In this document: one piece after another, positions 1 through 10,847 of the stretch
Layout of the letters: every line of letters begins with the position of its first letter
How positions within the stretch are numbered: position 1 is the stretch's first letter
Source: Alnus glutinosa
Lineage: Eukaryota; Streptophyta; Magnoliopsida; Fagales; Betulaceae
Assembly (NCBI RefSeq): GCF_958979055.1
Contig: NC_084891.1
Location: forward strand, 22,942,001 to 23,006,000
DNA: 64,000 nucleotides
Reading direction: 5' to 3'
Notes under the pieces: generated by a model
Databases searched by the model: none
What the model was told of the DNA's origin: nothing
What the model saw: the letters and a program-made list of their open reading frames with translations, nothing else
Translations under genes and position numbers: made by a program

Positions 1-871
1 CAGTAAGGAAAGCACAACAAACAAGAGTATGATATTTTTTCAGGAATTTTAAGTAGAGTTCAAATAATTTAGCAAGTAAACAAACAATTGCACAATGTAC
101 AATTAGATCAAATGCATGTATCATTTATATAACGTGTAAGTTTTAACCTCCCTTGGCCCAATTCCGCTTTTAACCATGAGCGGTGCACGTTTAGCTTGTC
201 CCAAAGGACAACTATGGGATCATCATGTCGTCACAGAGGAGTGCTGTACCGGGTTGGAAACTTCCCTAGGTGAAGGCCACCCGGCCGATATCCCACACTT
301 TCGTCATTCCGTGTGGTTCGCATGCTACCCACATAACACATAACACATATATGATCTGGATCGTCTATAACATGGTACCGCAGGGGTAAAACTGTGTGCA
401 CATGTAACATATACTATGATATCATCAACCTTTGCTCATATGGTGCACATGTATCAAATATAAACCAAGTATGATCACATGAGATTTCAATCACATCATA
501 TGACAAGAGCATTATTATAATGGTAATATTAAAAGACAAGTAATATTAAAAGAGTTGAAAGAGTTTAGAAAATCCCCGACCTTTTCTTTTGAAAAAATTC
601 TATTAAAACTTCGCCAGGGTTTTGAGAGAGTGTTTCCCTTACCTGGTATTTTCTGAGCAGTATTTTAGCTACCTTCTACCTAAATAAATTGCAAGAAAAA
701 GTTTATAGAAATATTCTGAGACTTGAAGCCTTAAACTAAGGTATCCTATAACATGAAACCATAGATCTCCAAATTATACTACCTATCAACATTACTACTT
801 AATAGACTAAATCGTTAACATTTTAGGAATTTCAATAAGAACTCATTCGGCCTAAACAACATAAAATTCCC

Positions 872-902
<31 letters not shown>

Positions 903-2650
903 AACAGTAACTCCCTTGAATCACCTAATCATTAGTCCAACACTCCATACCCCAAACAAACCAATTTTAGTTAAAATGACATTATAAAGGCTTTAACATT
1001 AAAAAGCATATATATATATATATATATGAACATAATAGCTTACCAAATATAAATAATGAGTTTTATGTTTCAAAACAAGTGAATAGAATAATAACCATAT
1101 TTTATTCTCATAAAATCCGAGCAGAATAACGGCATTAATATTAATAATGCATAAAAATACTTTAAAATATTTGAGCGGCATAACGGCGCTTTTGTAAAAT
1201 ATTGACTTTTCACTTGGGTATCACAATATCGTGTTTTATAAATTATTACTCTGCTTTGAAAAGCTCTATTTAAAACATCACTTAAAACGTTAGATAACTT
1301 ATAATAAAACTCATAAAATCACAAATATTAAAACAACACTTTATTTACACACACACACACACACACACAGATCCTTTGTCTTAATTTTGCTTCCTTTTTC
1401 CCTTAGTTGACCGATTCACCTCCTCTTTTATCTTTTTTATTTCATTTCTTTTACCATTATTCTTCTAGAGAGTTCACGGTCCTCTCTTCTTATTTTCGCT
1501 TTTCTCATCTTTTCTTTTACTCACAAAACACACTCACACGTTGAGAGAGTCGGGGAAAGAGAGACTACTTGAGACGGAGAGGATCCTTTTTTCCTATTTT
1601 TTTCTTCAACTAGGCCGAGAGAGAGGAGAAGAAGACAGCTACTGGACGAGTGGGGAGAAACAGAGAGCTCTTTATGCTCTATTTTTCTGTTGCTGGCCGG
1701 AACTACACAGGGAAGAAGAAGAGATCTGCTGCTGGTCTAGAACATAATTACCGAGAGGGTTCTTCCTTTGTTTTCTGTTCTGACCAAAGGTGGGGGAAAG
1801 AGAGGTTTGAGGCTACTTTCTTCTTCTATTAGTTTAACTGAGAGAGAGAGAGGTGAAAATTCTGTTGTGTAATCTTTCTAAGAACAATATTAAGTTGATG
1901 TCCAGAGAGATGAGCAGAGGGTTTCTGCAGAATTTCTGTAGAGAGAAGAAGAGAAGAATGCGTGAAAGTGAAGAGGGGAGCTTTCCTTTTGTATAACCCA
2001 TGAACATATTGGATCCAATGACTGAGAGTCATGCTTGTGCAGCAAGTTGATGTGCTGGAGGGGATGAATTACGTGGGTGGAAGAAGGTTTTCAGCTTGGT
2101 AAAAATATCTCTTATTTTTAACAAACTAATACTTAGTTTCTAACTTTATAGATAACTTGAACTGAGCTGGCCAAGTTTTTCCTCATTATTTTTGAACATG
2201 TGGACTGGGCTAGGCTTACGTGTGAGAGCTGGGCTGCCATGTGGATTGGGTTTGTGGACAAAATAACAAATGGGCTGGGCTGAATTCAAAATGGGCCCAT
2301 TAATTTTTCATGCTAAATTTTCGTCCAAATCAGAGGTAGTATTTTTCGCGGGTGTTTTCGCACCTCAAATGGAGTCCAAAAATTATGAAATTCGGAGGGT
2401 ATCTAAAGGACTTCGAGACAAGCGTTCTGGATTTTGAATTGACAAAAACGAAGTTCGTTTGACTCTATTTTCGTTATTCTAAAGTTTAAGGTCCGTTTGA
2501 ACTTTTATTAAACTAAAACTATAAACGCTTCTTAATAAATGAATATTTATTTTCATAAATATTCATATTTTTTTTCTTTTGCCTTATTATTAGGTCTTAA
2601 ATCATATTTTAATATATTTTAATTAAAATCTTAAAATACGGGGTATTACA
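1..2650 (-). mobile_element. Probable Gypsy-type LTR (partial), minus strand
   Basis: Read on the minus strand, the right edge at 2650 starts TGTAATACCCCG, the usual start of many plant Ty3/Gypsy LTRs. The stretch 150-330 resembles, from memory, sequence common in long plant Gypsy LTRs. The bases just right of 2650 are not a purine tract, so this is more likely a 5' or solo LTR than a 3' LTR. The other end and any target duplication lie outside the window or are decayed. It contains a C24/A12 run (869-904), a short TA repeat (about 1008-1027) and a CA repeat (about 1350-1369). No credible coding region is visible. The superfamily is inferred, with moderate confidence. Confidence 0.45.
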
Positions 2651-3062
2651 AAGTCTGTGAATAAAGTAAAGAGAGATTGTGCAGATTTTGGGGTGTTATA
2701 TGAGTCATTGATAAATTTGAAAGAGACGGTTGATATGTGAATTTGTGGTGCGGATCGATGACATGGAATTAATATGGATGAATGGTATTTTCAATGAGTG
2801 GTGTGGAACTCCTTTTTAACTATTGAAATTGCAAATGGTTTCAATGAAACCGTCTAGAAATTTACATTTTTAGACAGTTCATTTAAACCGTCTGTAAATT
2901 TACAGAAGATTTTATTGAAACAATCGTAATTTATTTTTTTACGGACGGTTTTCAAAAAGCCGTCTGTAAAAATTTAATTATAAAACCGTCTGAAAAAAAA
3001 AATCGTCCAGAATTTGCTTCTTCTTCTCCTTTTCTTTTCTTTTTCTTTCTTTCTTTCTTTCT

Positions 3063-3099
<37 letters not shown>

Positions 3100-3330
3100 T
3101 TGTAGTAGCTATTCAGATGATTCTTCATCAGCAACAAAAACAAGATCACAAAGAAAGGTAATCTATTTATCTTATAATTGTCGAACAATGTTAATGTGAC
3201 ACTCTAAATCAATTATTAGATTTTTTTTTTTATTTAACGATGATTAAATCAATAGTTAGTTTAGAGTGTCACGTCAATCTCATTGGATAAATGTCGGATA
3301 AAATTATAGTATTTATCATTTATCTTTACT
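2651..3330. other. Intergenic; CACTA-like subterminal repeats and pyrimidine tract
   Basis: From about 2830 to 3010 the motif ACGGACGGTTT/AAACCGTCTGTAAA recurs at least six times in both orientations, like the subterminal repeats of CACTA transposons. No CACTA terminus could be found next to it. A CTTT/T-rich tract covers 3019-3100. No gene is seen. Confidence 0.4.
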
Positions 3331-3344
3331 ATAATACTCGATCA

Positions 3345-3540
3345 AGGAATGTCATGGCCCACACCAAGGCAGGCCATGACATGCCGCTAACCTCGTTTTG
3401 TAGTGCCCATGGGCATGCCACGACACCCACATAGGCAACCCATGAGCACCCATCAAGGCCGGCTATGGCATGCCACTGCACCGACATAGGCACCCACCAA
3501 GGCAGCCCATGGTACGCCACCAAGCCCACCAAGGCTTTAA
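3345..3540. repeat. Degenerate GCC-rich minisatellite
   Basis: Imperfect repeats built on CCCACCAAGGC and GCCCATGG/GGCATGCCA units recur across about 190 bp in otherwise AT-rich DNA. The unit length varies, so this is an old, decayed array. Open frames through it are by-products of the repeat. Confidence 0.6.
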
Positions 3541-3804
3541 AATAATGAATCTTTGGATTTAAAATAAAGACATTCATATGATTCCTTTTAATATAAATTA
3601 CTTGATATTAGTTTCACAATATAAGCTGGACTAGATTTTTGAAGGTTTTGATTCAACAAAACTATTTGTATTTTAAATTTAAAATAAGGAAAAAAAAAAT
3701 ACAAAATCAGTCCATGAGGTTTTACTGATTTGCAAATAGCTCCCTTGGTATAAAAATTGACTAAAAATTCTTTGGAAAACAAAATTAACAATAGGTCTGA
3801 TCCC

Positions 3805-3807
<3 letters not shown>

Positions 3808-3897
<90 letters not shown>
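3808..3897. repeat. (TA)n microsatellite, about 90 bp
   Basis: An uninterrupted TA dinucleotide run. Open frames across it encode only alternating Tyr-Ile and are not genes. It is likely to be length-polymorphic. Confidence 0.95.
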
Positions 3898-3900
<3 letters not shown>

Positions 3901-3978
3901 TGAAGGGGTAGTTGGATTACCACTAAATTGGCCAGAGAGAGTGACCAAACTATTCCTAAGCTTTTGGGGATGGTTTGT

Positions 3979-4087
3979 CACTACAAGAAATATGGTCTTA
4001 GAGTCACGAAAGGTCATTAAGTCATCGCAATAGAGTAGCGACAAGTTTTGTCGTTACGATTACCTTATCTAGAATACTCATGACAAC
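3979..4087 (+). mobile_element. CACTA-like (En/Spm) transposon end, fragment
   Basis: The sequence CACTACAAGAAA at 3979 matches the terminal motif of plant CACTA elements. It is followed by short inverted motifs with GTCG/CGAC cores. The hAT-like element at 4088 interrupts it, and similar CGACAAC motifs resume at 9368-9540. No matching right terminus (TTTCTTGTAGTG) was seen. Confidence 0.5.
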
Positions 4088-4500
4088 TAGGGGTGTACAA
4101 CCGGTTGCAATTACGGTTATTTCATCATAACCGCAATTAGGGTACCAGGCCAGTTATTCTCATTTTAAAAATCGCAACCGATACCAGTTGAGGTTATTAC
4201 CAACCGTCGGTTATCCGGTTACTAACTGGGTAATCGGTTTTCATACATTGTTGATTTATTTTTCTTTAAATTATATATTTTTTCTTATTTATTCACATTG
4301 GAATTGAAATATAATTCACTAAAATCCTTTAATTTAATATTTATATCTTGAATTAATTAAAGTCAATGAATTCAATCTCAAATTAATGATAATTTCTTCT
4401 TCATAAGAATAACGGAGGATGATGAGATCTTAAGTTTAAAATTCATTATTTATTGAAATCATATAATTTAATGTTTTCTTTAACTGCATTCATAATGCAA

Positions 4501-4675
4501 AGAGTAATGATTCATTGCCACCTTTTTATACAACTTTTCACCACCTTCCTTATGTGGCAAGGTGGCCCCCCACCTTATTTTATTTTTAAAACTCAAAAAA
4601 ATAGTAGGGAACCACCTTGCCACATAGACAAGATGGTGAAAAGTTGTATAAAAAGGTGTCAATGAATTATTATTC
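4501..4675. mobile_element. MITE with long terminal inverted repeats
   Basis: The arms 4501-4565 and 4611-4675 are near-perfect inverted copies, starting AGAGTAATGATTCATTGCC and ending in its complement with three changes in the first 22 bases. The flanks TAATGCAA (4493-4500) and TAATGCAA (4676-4683) look like an exact 8-bp target duplication. The element has no coding capacity. Similar sequence occurs at 47830-47865. Confidence 0.8.
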
Positions 4676-4683
4676 TAATGCAA

Positions 4684-5013
4684 AAGATGCCATTAAACAC
4701 GAGGTGTTTTCGTGATTAACTAATATGTCTCTTCTGATCCAAAGACTGAAACACAAAATTTTATATATATCTTCTTTGAACTCCTAGAGTTTCATTTTAT
4801 CCTCTTTAAGCTCTGCTTTCAGCCATGAAAAGTTGTGGAACATATTGGTCAAGAGTACTACTACTGCTTGCCTTCGTAGGCACGCATTATCAAACTCTTG
4901 CCCCCTAAAAATATTGCTTCTTCTCCACCATTATCATTCCTCCATTGTCGTTACCGCAAACTCTCCATGATATATATATAAATATAAAATAGTTTCATAT
5001 ATATCTATATAGA
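4684..5013. other. Spacer between MITE and Copia remnant
   Basis: AT-rich sequence with no recognisable gene. A Copia 5' LTR and primer-binding site would be expected here, but nothing resembles the 3' LTR at 8966-9232. The Copia copy is therefore 5'-truncated or rearranged. Confidence 0.6.
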
Positions 5014-8000
5014 ATGGACCACGTATTTACCAGATTCAGAAATCTATCTCCTCTCTCACAGGATGATCTTTCTGTTGGAGCATATTTTACCAAAATCAAA
5101 GCTATGTGGGATGAGCTCAGTAACTACCGACCTATCCCTTACTGTTCTTGTGTTTCAATGAAGACTATCTATGAATACTTCCACCATGAGTATGTTTTTC
5201 AATTTCTTATGGGCTTGAATGACTCATTCTCCCATATTCGAGGTCAGATTTTATTAATTGATCCTCTACCTCCTATAAATTGAGTCTTTGCTCCAGTTCT
5301 TCAAGAAGAACATCAACAAGAAGCCTCCGCTTCTGTTGGCTATTTCTCTCATAATTTCGCTGCTATGATGAGTAAAGTCTCTTCTTCTTCACCAAACAAC
5401 CGCTCTGGAAAAACACAGGCTCAGCATAAAGTTAAACCAACATGCAGCCACTGTGGGGTTGTTGGGCACACGGTGGAGAGTTCATGGTTATCCGCCCGGT
5501 TTCAAATTCATGAAGAACATAGGCCATTCTTCTTCAGCTAACACTATTAAGGATTCAGAGGGTACTTCGATTCCTCATCTTTCCATCACTCAAGAGCAAT
5601 GTCAGCAATTTTTGGCTCTTCTTAAACCACCATCATCTGATTCTTCACCTGTTGCACATCAAGTAGGTACTTCTAATCATCAGGATCACTTTTTCTCAAA
5701 GGTGACATGTAATTTCTTTTCCTCAAATAAATCTCTCTTGAATAAACAACATTCTGTTTTTTATTCATCTATCACATTTCTTGCTGCATCTAATGTTCCT
5801 CATAAACACCCTTGGATTATTGAAGCTGGGGCCACTGACCATATGGTCAGTTCTATCAAATTTTTTACAACAATCACTGCAGTTGTTTCTTCACATGTGA
5901 AATTACCCAATGGGCAAGTTGCTTTGGTTACACATATCAGAACTGTGAAAATTTCAGATTCATTACTCTTAACAAATGTCCTCTGTGTTCCGTCCTTTAC
6001 CTTCAATTTTGTTTCTACCAGCAAGCTTCTTAAGAACATTCATTGTTGCCTTATTTTTATTCACAAATTTTGTTTCGTGCAAAATCTAACCAGCTGGGAG
6101 ACGATTAGAGTGGGTGAAGAGAAGCATGGCTTATTTTACTTGGTGCAAACAGATTCTGTTTCATCTGTTTCTTCTGCTTTTTCTATCAGCAATGTATCAG
6201 AGGATATTTGGCATTATCGTTTAGGCCATTTATCTTCTTCTAGACTTAATTTGATACATGCTTCTATTCCGGACATTTCTATTAATTCTAAACATATTTG
6301 CACCATTTGTCCTCTTGCTAAACAAAAAAGGCTTCCATTTCCTATTAGCACTTCAGTTTCTGATTTACCTTTTGAATTGCCTCATTGTGATTTATTGGGT
6401 CCGTTTTTTGTTAAATCTAATAATGGTTCCTTTTATTTCCTGACCATAGTAGATGATCATAGTCATTTTACTTGGGTTTTCTTAATGAAACAAAAATCAC
6501 AAACCCGTTCTCTACTTCAGTTCTTTATAAATCTTGTTGAAACACAATTTCCACATAAAGTGAAATGCTTATGTACAGATAATGGTCCTGAGTTTCTCAT
6601 GTCTGAATTTTTTGCCTTCAAAGGCATCCTTCATCAACGTAGTTGTGTCGAACCCCCACAACAAAGCACTATAGTTAAGCGTAAACACCAACATTTACTT
6701 AATGTAGCTAGGGCGTTACGTTTTCAGACCCATCTTCCTTTATCATTTTGGGGGGAATGTGTTCTTACTGCTACCCATAATATAAATAGAATCCCCGCAC
6801 CATTATTATTCAACAAATCTCCCTTTGAACTTTTGTTTCAAAAATCTCCAACTTATTCTCGTTTACGGGTTTTTGGGTGTTTGCGTTATGCTTCTACATT
6901 AACTCATTCTTGTTATAAATTTGATCCTAGAGCTAAACCATGCATATTCTTAGGTTACCTTTTTGGTGTTAAAGGCTATATTTTATTTTATCTTTCTACT
7001 ATAACTTCTTTCATTTCCCGGGATGTAGTCTTTCATGAATCTATTTTTCCCTATGCGACTAATCTCTTACGCCCAACTGCAGATGGCTGTTTTGTTTTTC
7101 CTTTACCATCTACTGACTTTTCACATACATCCACTTCCGATTCGGTTGTTCCTTCTCTTCCTCTTAATCCTGCTCAGTCACCTCCTAATGACAACTCTCA
7201 GCCATCTCTACCTCTTCCTCGTCGTTCTACCCGTATTAGTCATCCTCCTGCATACTTAAAGGATTTTCACTGCCAGGTTCACTTCTCCTCATCCACAACT
7301 TTCTCTTCCACTGGTCATTTCTACACCTCCTTCAGGTATCAAATATCCTATTTCCTCTGTTATTGCTTATCATAAACTCTCTAATGCTCACTTGCATTTT
7401 AGCATGTCTGTCTCTTCTGTTTCTGAGCCTCAGTTCTATCATCAAGCTGTTAAGAATCCTCTTTGGAGATAAGCAATGCAGGCTGAAATTAATGCCCTCG
7501 AGGAGAATAAGACCTGGATTCTTGTTGACTTACCTCCTAACAAGAAACCGATTGGTTGTCGATGGGTTTATAAAGTCAAGTACAAATCCAATGAACAAAT
7601 TGAACGGTATAACTTGCTTGGTTGCCAAAGGATACACACAGTGTGGAGGTTTAGATTATCACGAGACATTTTCTCCCGTGGCTAAACTCACAACAATTCG
7701 ATTATTGCTTGCTCTTGCTGCTGCCAAGCATTGGTCTTTACGTCAACTTGACGTCAAAAATGCCTTTTTACATGGTACCTTAGATGAAGAGGTATACATG
7801 CAGCTTCCACCCGGTTATGCTACCAAGGGGGAGTCTAAGGTTTGCAAGCTCACCAAATCCTTATATGGTTTGAAACAGGCTTCACGCCAATGGTTTTCTC
7901 GTTTCTCTACAACTCTTTTACAGCATGGTTTTTTGCAATCCAAGTCTAATTATTCTCTGTTTACTCATTCACAAGGAAGTTCTTTCATTGGCTTCCTAGT

Positions 8001-8992
8001 TTACGTGGGTGATGTAATCATAGCCAGTAATGACCCTGCAGTTGTCTTGGTTCTTACTCGGCTTCTCAACTCTCAATTCCGCCTTAAAGATTTGGGCACT
8101 GCCAAATTTTTCTTAGGCTTGGAGATTGCTCGAAATTCCACAGGAATTTCTGTGAGCCAGAGCAAATACACCCTCAATATTCTTGCAGACAGTGGCTTTC
8201 TTGTAGCAAAACTTGCTACTTTTCCTATGGAAGCTAATCTGAAGCTTTCCAAGGATACTGGGACTCCTCTTATTGATCCCACTCAGTACTGCCGTTTGAT
8301 TGGTCGTTTAATTTACTTAACGATCACTCGTACGGATATTACTTACCCTATTCAAGTTCTCAGCCAATACATGGCAAGTCCTCGTCAACCACATATGGAT
8401 GCTGCAGTCCGAGTTCTCTGTTACCTCAAGGCCACCCCAGGCCAGGGCCTTTTTTTATCCTTCTACTTCTGATTTCAAGATCAAAGCTTTTTGTGACAGT
8501 GATTGGGCAGAGTGTTCTGATACTCGACGTTCTACTACTGGCTTTTGTGTTTTTCTTGGTTCATCTCTCATTTCCTGGAGATCCAAGAAACAACATATTG
8601 TATCACGATCTTTTGCCGAGGCAGAGTATCGATCCATGGCTTCATGTTCTTGTAAGCTTACTTGGCTACGTGCTTTACTTCGGGATTTTCCCATTGTTCA
8701 TCCCCAGCCTGCTCTCATTTTTTGTGACAGTAAAGCTGCCCTTCATATTGCAACCAATCCTGTTTTTCACGAACGAACTAAGCACATTGACATTGATTGT
8801 CATCTTGTTCGTGATACCATCCAGCAAGGTCTTCTTCGGACTATGCATATTACTTCTCAGCATCAACTTGCTGACTTGTTTACCAAACCCCTTGGTCGGG
8901 TTCTTCTCCAGACTTTACTGTCCAAGATGAATATCTTAACCATCTATATTCCTCTTGAGGGGGAGTATCACGATCACACGGTATCTACATAA
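5014..8992 (+). pseudogene. Ty1/Copia Gag-Pol polyprotein, decayed
   Basis: The order Gag, protease, integrase, reverse transcriptase, RNase H marks a Copia element. Visible parts are Gag (5014-5450), a CCHC knuckle with its last Cys lost (about 5440-5480), a protease motif WIIEAGATDHM (about 5812), integrase (about 6200-7000), reverse transcriptase (about 7470-8300) and RNase H with [10 protein letters not shown] (8470-8900). Lesions are in-frame stops at 5281 and about 7470, frame changes near 5480, 7380, 7605 and 8450, protease Asp to Glu, integrase Glu to Lys (IVKRKHQ) and the polymerase box YVGD instead of YVDD. It cannot be active. Confidence 0.95.
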
Positions 8993-9232
8993 ATCGAGTC
9001 AGCACTATTCCAGAAGTTTCTAGATGGTCTTGGATTCCAGCGACGGTTTTATTGTTGCTGGATTGAATATATTCTGTAAATTAGTTATGATGAGTTGGCG
9101 TGTAAATATTCTCTTTGTTAGTTTTTTTGTTCGTAGCTTTATTCTCTTGTATTCGTTATTTAAACCTATAGCACTCAGTGCTTTTCAATACAACGAGAAT
9201 CATTTTTTCTCAAACTCTCTCATCTCTTTTCA
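8955..9232 (+). repeat. Copia polypurine tract and 3' LTR
   Basis: The purine tract TTGAGGGGGAG directly follows the RNase H frame. The LTR is taken from 8966 to the CA at 9232, about 267 bp. Near 9155-9200 it has a TATA-like TTATTTAAA followed by a typical Copia R-region. The expected terminal TG appears mutated to TA. No 5' partner exists in the window. Confidence 0.65.
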
Positions 9233-9529
9233 TTTCTTGTTAATATATATATATAAATCAGTTACCTGGTTATTAACCGGTTTTTAAAACCTTATAACAT
9301 GTAACCACAACCGGGGTACCCGGTTGCTCGGTTAGCGGTTAATAACCGCCCCACTTGTATACCCCTAATGAAGACTATAGTTGTTGTTAATAATGAGGCA
9401 CATGAGACAACACGTCGTTGATAAAAGCATATCAGCGATGACTGAGAAAGTCATTGTTGATATGGAGCTTTTCAGCGACAACAACAAATATTGTCGTTGT
9501 TGATTAGAAGCTATCATCAAGTTGTCGAT

Positions 9530-10132
9530 GATATATAAGTTTGAATTCTCACTCACATGGATAGGCGCATGGACCGCTTCCCAGATTGACCGTGTGGTCA
9601 TCGGTCACATGGATAGGGGCATGGAGCAGCTCTTCGCCAGATAGTTGGACCAGCTAAGGGAGCGCGTGGGTCAAGTCTAGTAGCTCGTCAGGGAGCAACC
9701 TGTCCCGTTCGTCGCAGAGCGAAGGAGAGTAGCTAACAACATGTTGCGGGATCACCAGATTCTAGAAGAGGTTCAGATAATTGTGTCGGAGCTGTGAAAT
9801 TTTCGCATGGGAGAAGATGAGGACAAGGGTGACGATGACCACGAGTCGTAGCGGCAGGTGTTATCATCGACTAACTCCACCATGCATACATTTTTGTTGG
9901 CCGAGATTTTTGGGGCTGTTGACTTAGACTATGCTGATCCTTAGCTATGTTTTGCACATGGGTGCTAATTTTGTTGGACTTATGTTGACTTACTTATTGA
10001 TGACTGATGAGAGTACTTTAATATCTTTTATTTGCTTTATGTTCACTGTTGTGGTTGTATCGGATGGTATTTTTAACTTCGTTTTAAAACAAAGCTGAGT
10101 TTCGATGACGAAATTTTTAGAAGAGAAAGATT
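9530..10132 (+). pseudogene. Retroelement internal region, 3' end, decayed
   Basis: A broken frame encodes a short repeated HMDRxMDR/HMDRGMEQLF motif, then an acidic stretch (MGEDEDKGDDDHES) and a hydrophobic tail. It ends at GACGAAATTTTTAGAAGAGAAAGA, which has the layout of the Gypsy pol end plus polypurine tract, directly before a TGTAATATCTC LTR start at 10133. Several stops interrupt it. The affinity to Gypsy elements is inferred from the 3' end only; the encoded protein is not recognised. Confidence 0.45.
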
Positions 10133-10500
10133 GTAATATCTCAAATAATAAAACCTTTTTAAAACACGTGGTTTTTAAAATCAAGGGTGTAATAATTTTA
10201 TAAGGTATGTTTTTATAAATATTCTTAGTTTAATAATAAGTGTGAGTAAAAACAAGAAATGAAAACCCTAGTATAATTACAAATATAATTACAAAAGTGA
10301 TGAAAAATCGGGAGTATATTAAATTTTTTCAAAAATTACTTTCAGAAAAAAAAAAAAAAAAAATCATTTTTAGAGGTCAAGCTCTGAAAGAACTCTCTTT
10401 TTTCTTGGTATAAATCTACCCAAAAAATTCACAAATAGAACACTTTCACTAGATTAGTTCTTGAAGGTCCAATGAGAACCAGACTTCTTGATACAGCTAA
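10133..10500 (+). repeat. Probable start of a Gypsy-type LTR
   Basis: TGTAATATCTCAAATAATA follows a purine-rich tract, as expected of a 3' LTR. The right end could not be placed. The sequence contains an A18 run and grades into the 3' flank of the next gene. Confidence 0.4.
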
Positions 10501-10847
10501 AAAACATAAATATCTAAAACTTTTAACTTTGGAAAGATTCATTTTGCTAAGCTAATGGCTAACCTGACCAGATTCCCTTAAGATCATAAAACTGCCTACC
10601 ATCAATATGAAGATTTTTCTGTAAGGAACGAGAGGCTGTTGTATTCCTAGTGAAAAGAACGAACGATATACAGATTGACAATATTCAACAATTTCTATAA
10701 GCGCTCTGAAATAGCAGGGGGCAGAATTAACACTCACACGAAAAGTATAACCAGACTAAATAGTTGGAAGGTATGCGTTCCTTTTGCTCTCTGTATACAA
10801 CGTCCACGAAGAGCGAACCACCGTGGCACCATCACTTGGGAATCCCT

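Larger units (their letters stand above)
4088..9367. mobile_element. hAT-like inverted-repeat element carrying a Copia copy
   Basis: The ends are TAGGGGTGTACAAC (4088) and CTTGTATACCCCTA (to 9367), an inverted pair matching at 12 of 14 positions. Both arms of about 150 bp are rich in GGTTA/ACCGGTT subterminal motifs. The flanks ATGACAAC (4080-4087) and ATGAAGAC (9368-9375) agree at 6 of 8 positions, fitting a decayed 8-bp duplication as hAT elements make. No transposase is visible, so this was probably a non-autonomous element later filled by the MITE at 4501 and the Copia remnant at 5014. Confidence 0.6.

Noticed and set aside
869..904. C24/A12 homopolymer run as a biological signal
   Set aside because: It is more likely slippage or an assembly-sensitive homopolymer.
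3588..4044. Two frames with long Tyr-Ile runs
   Set aside because: They are translations of the (TA)n microsatellite.
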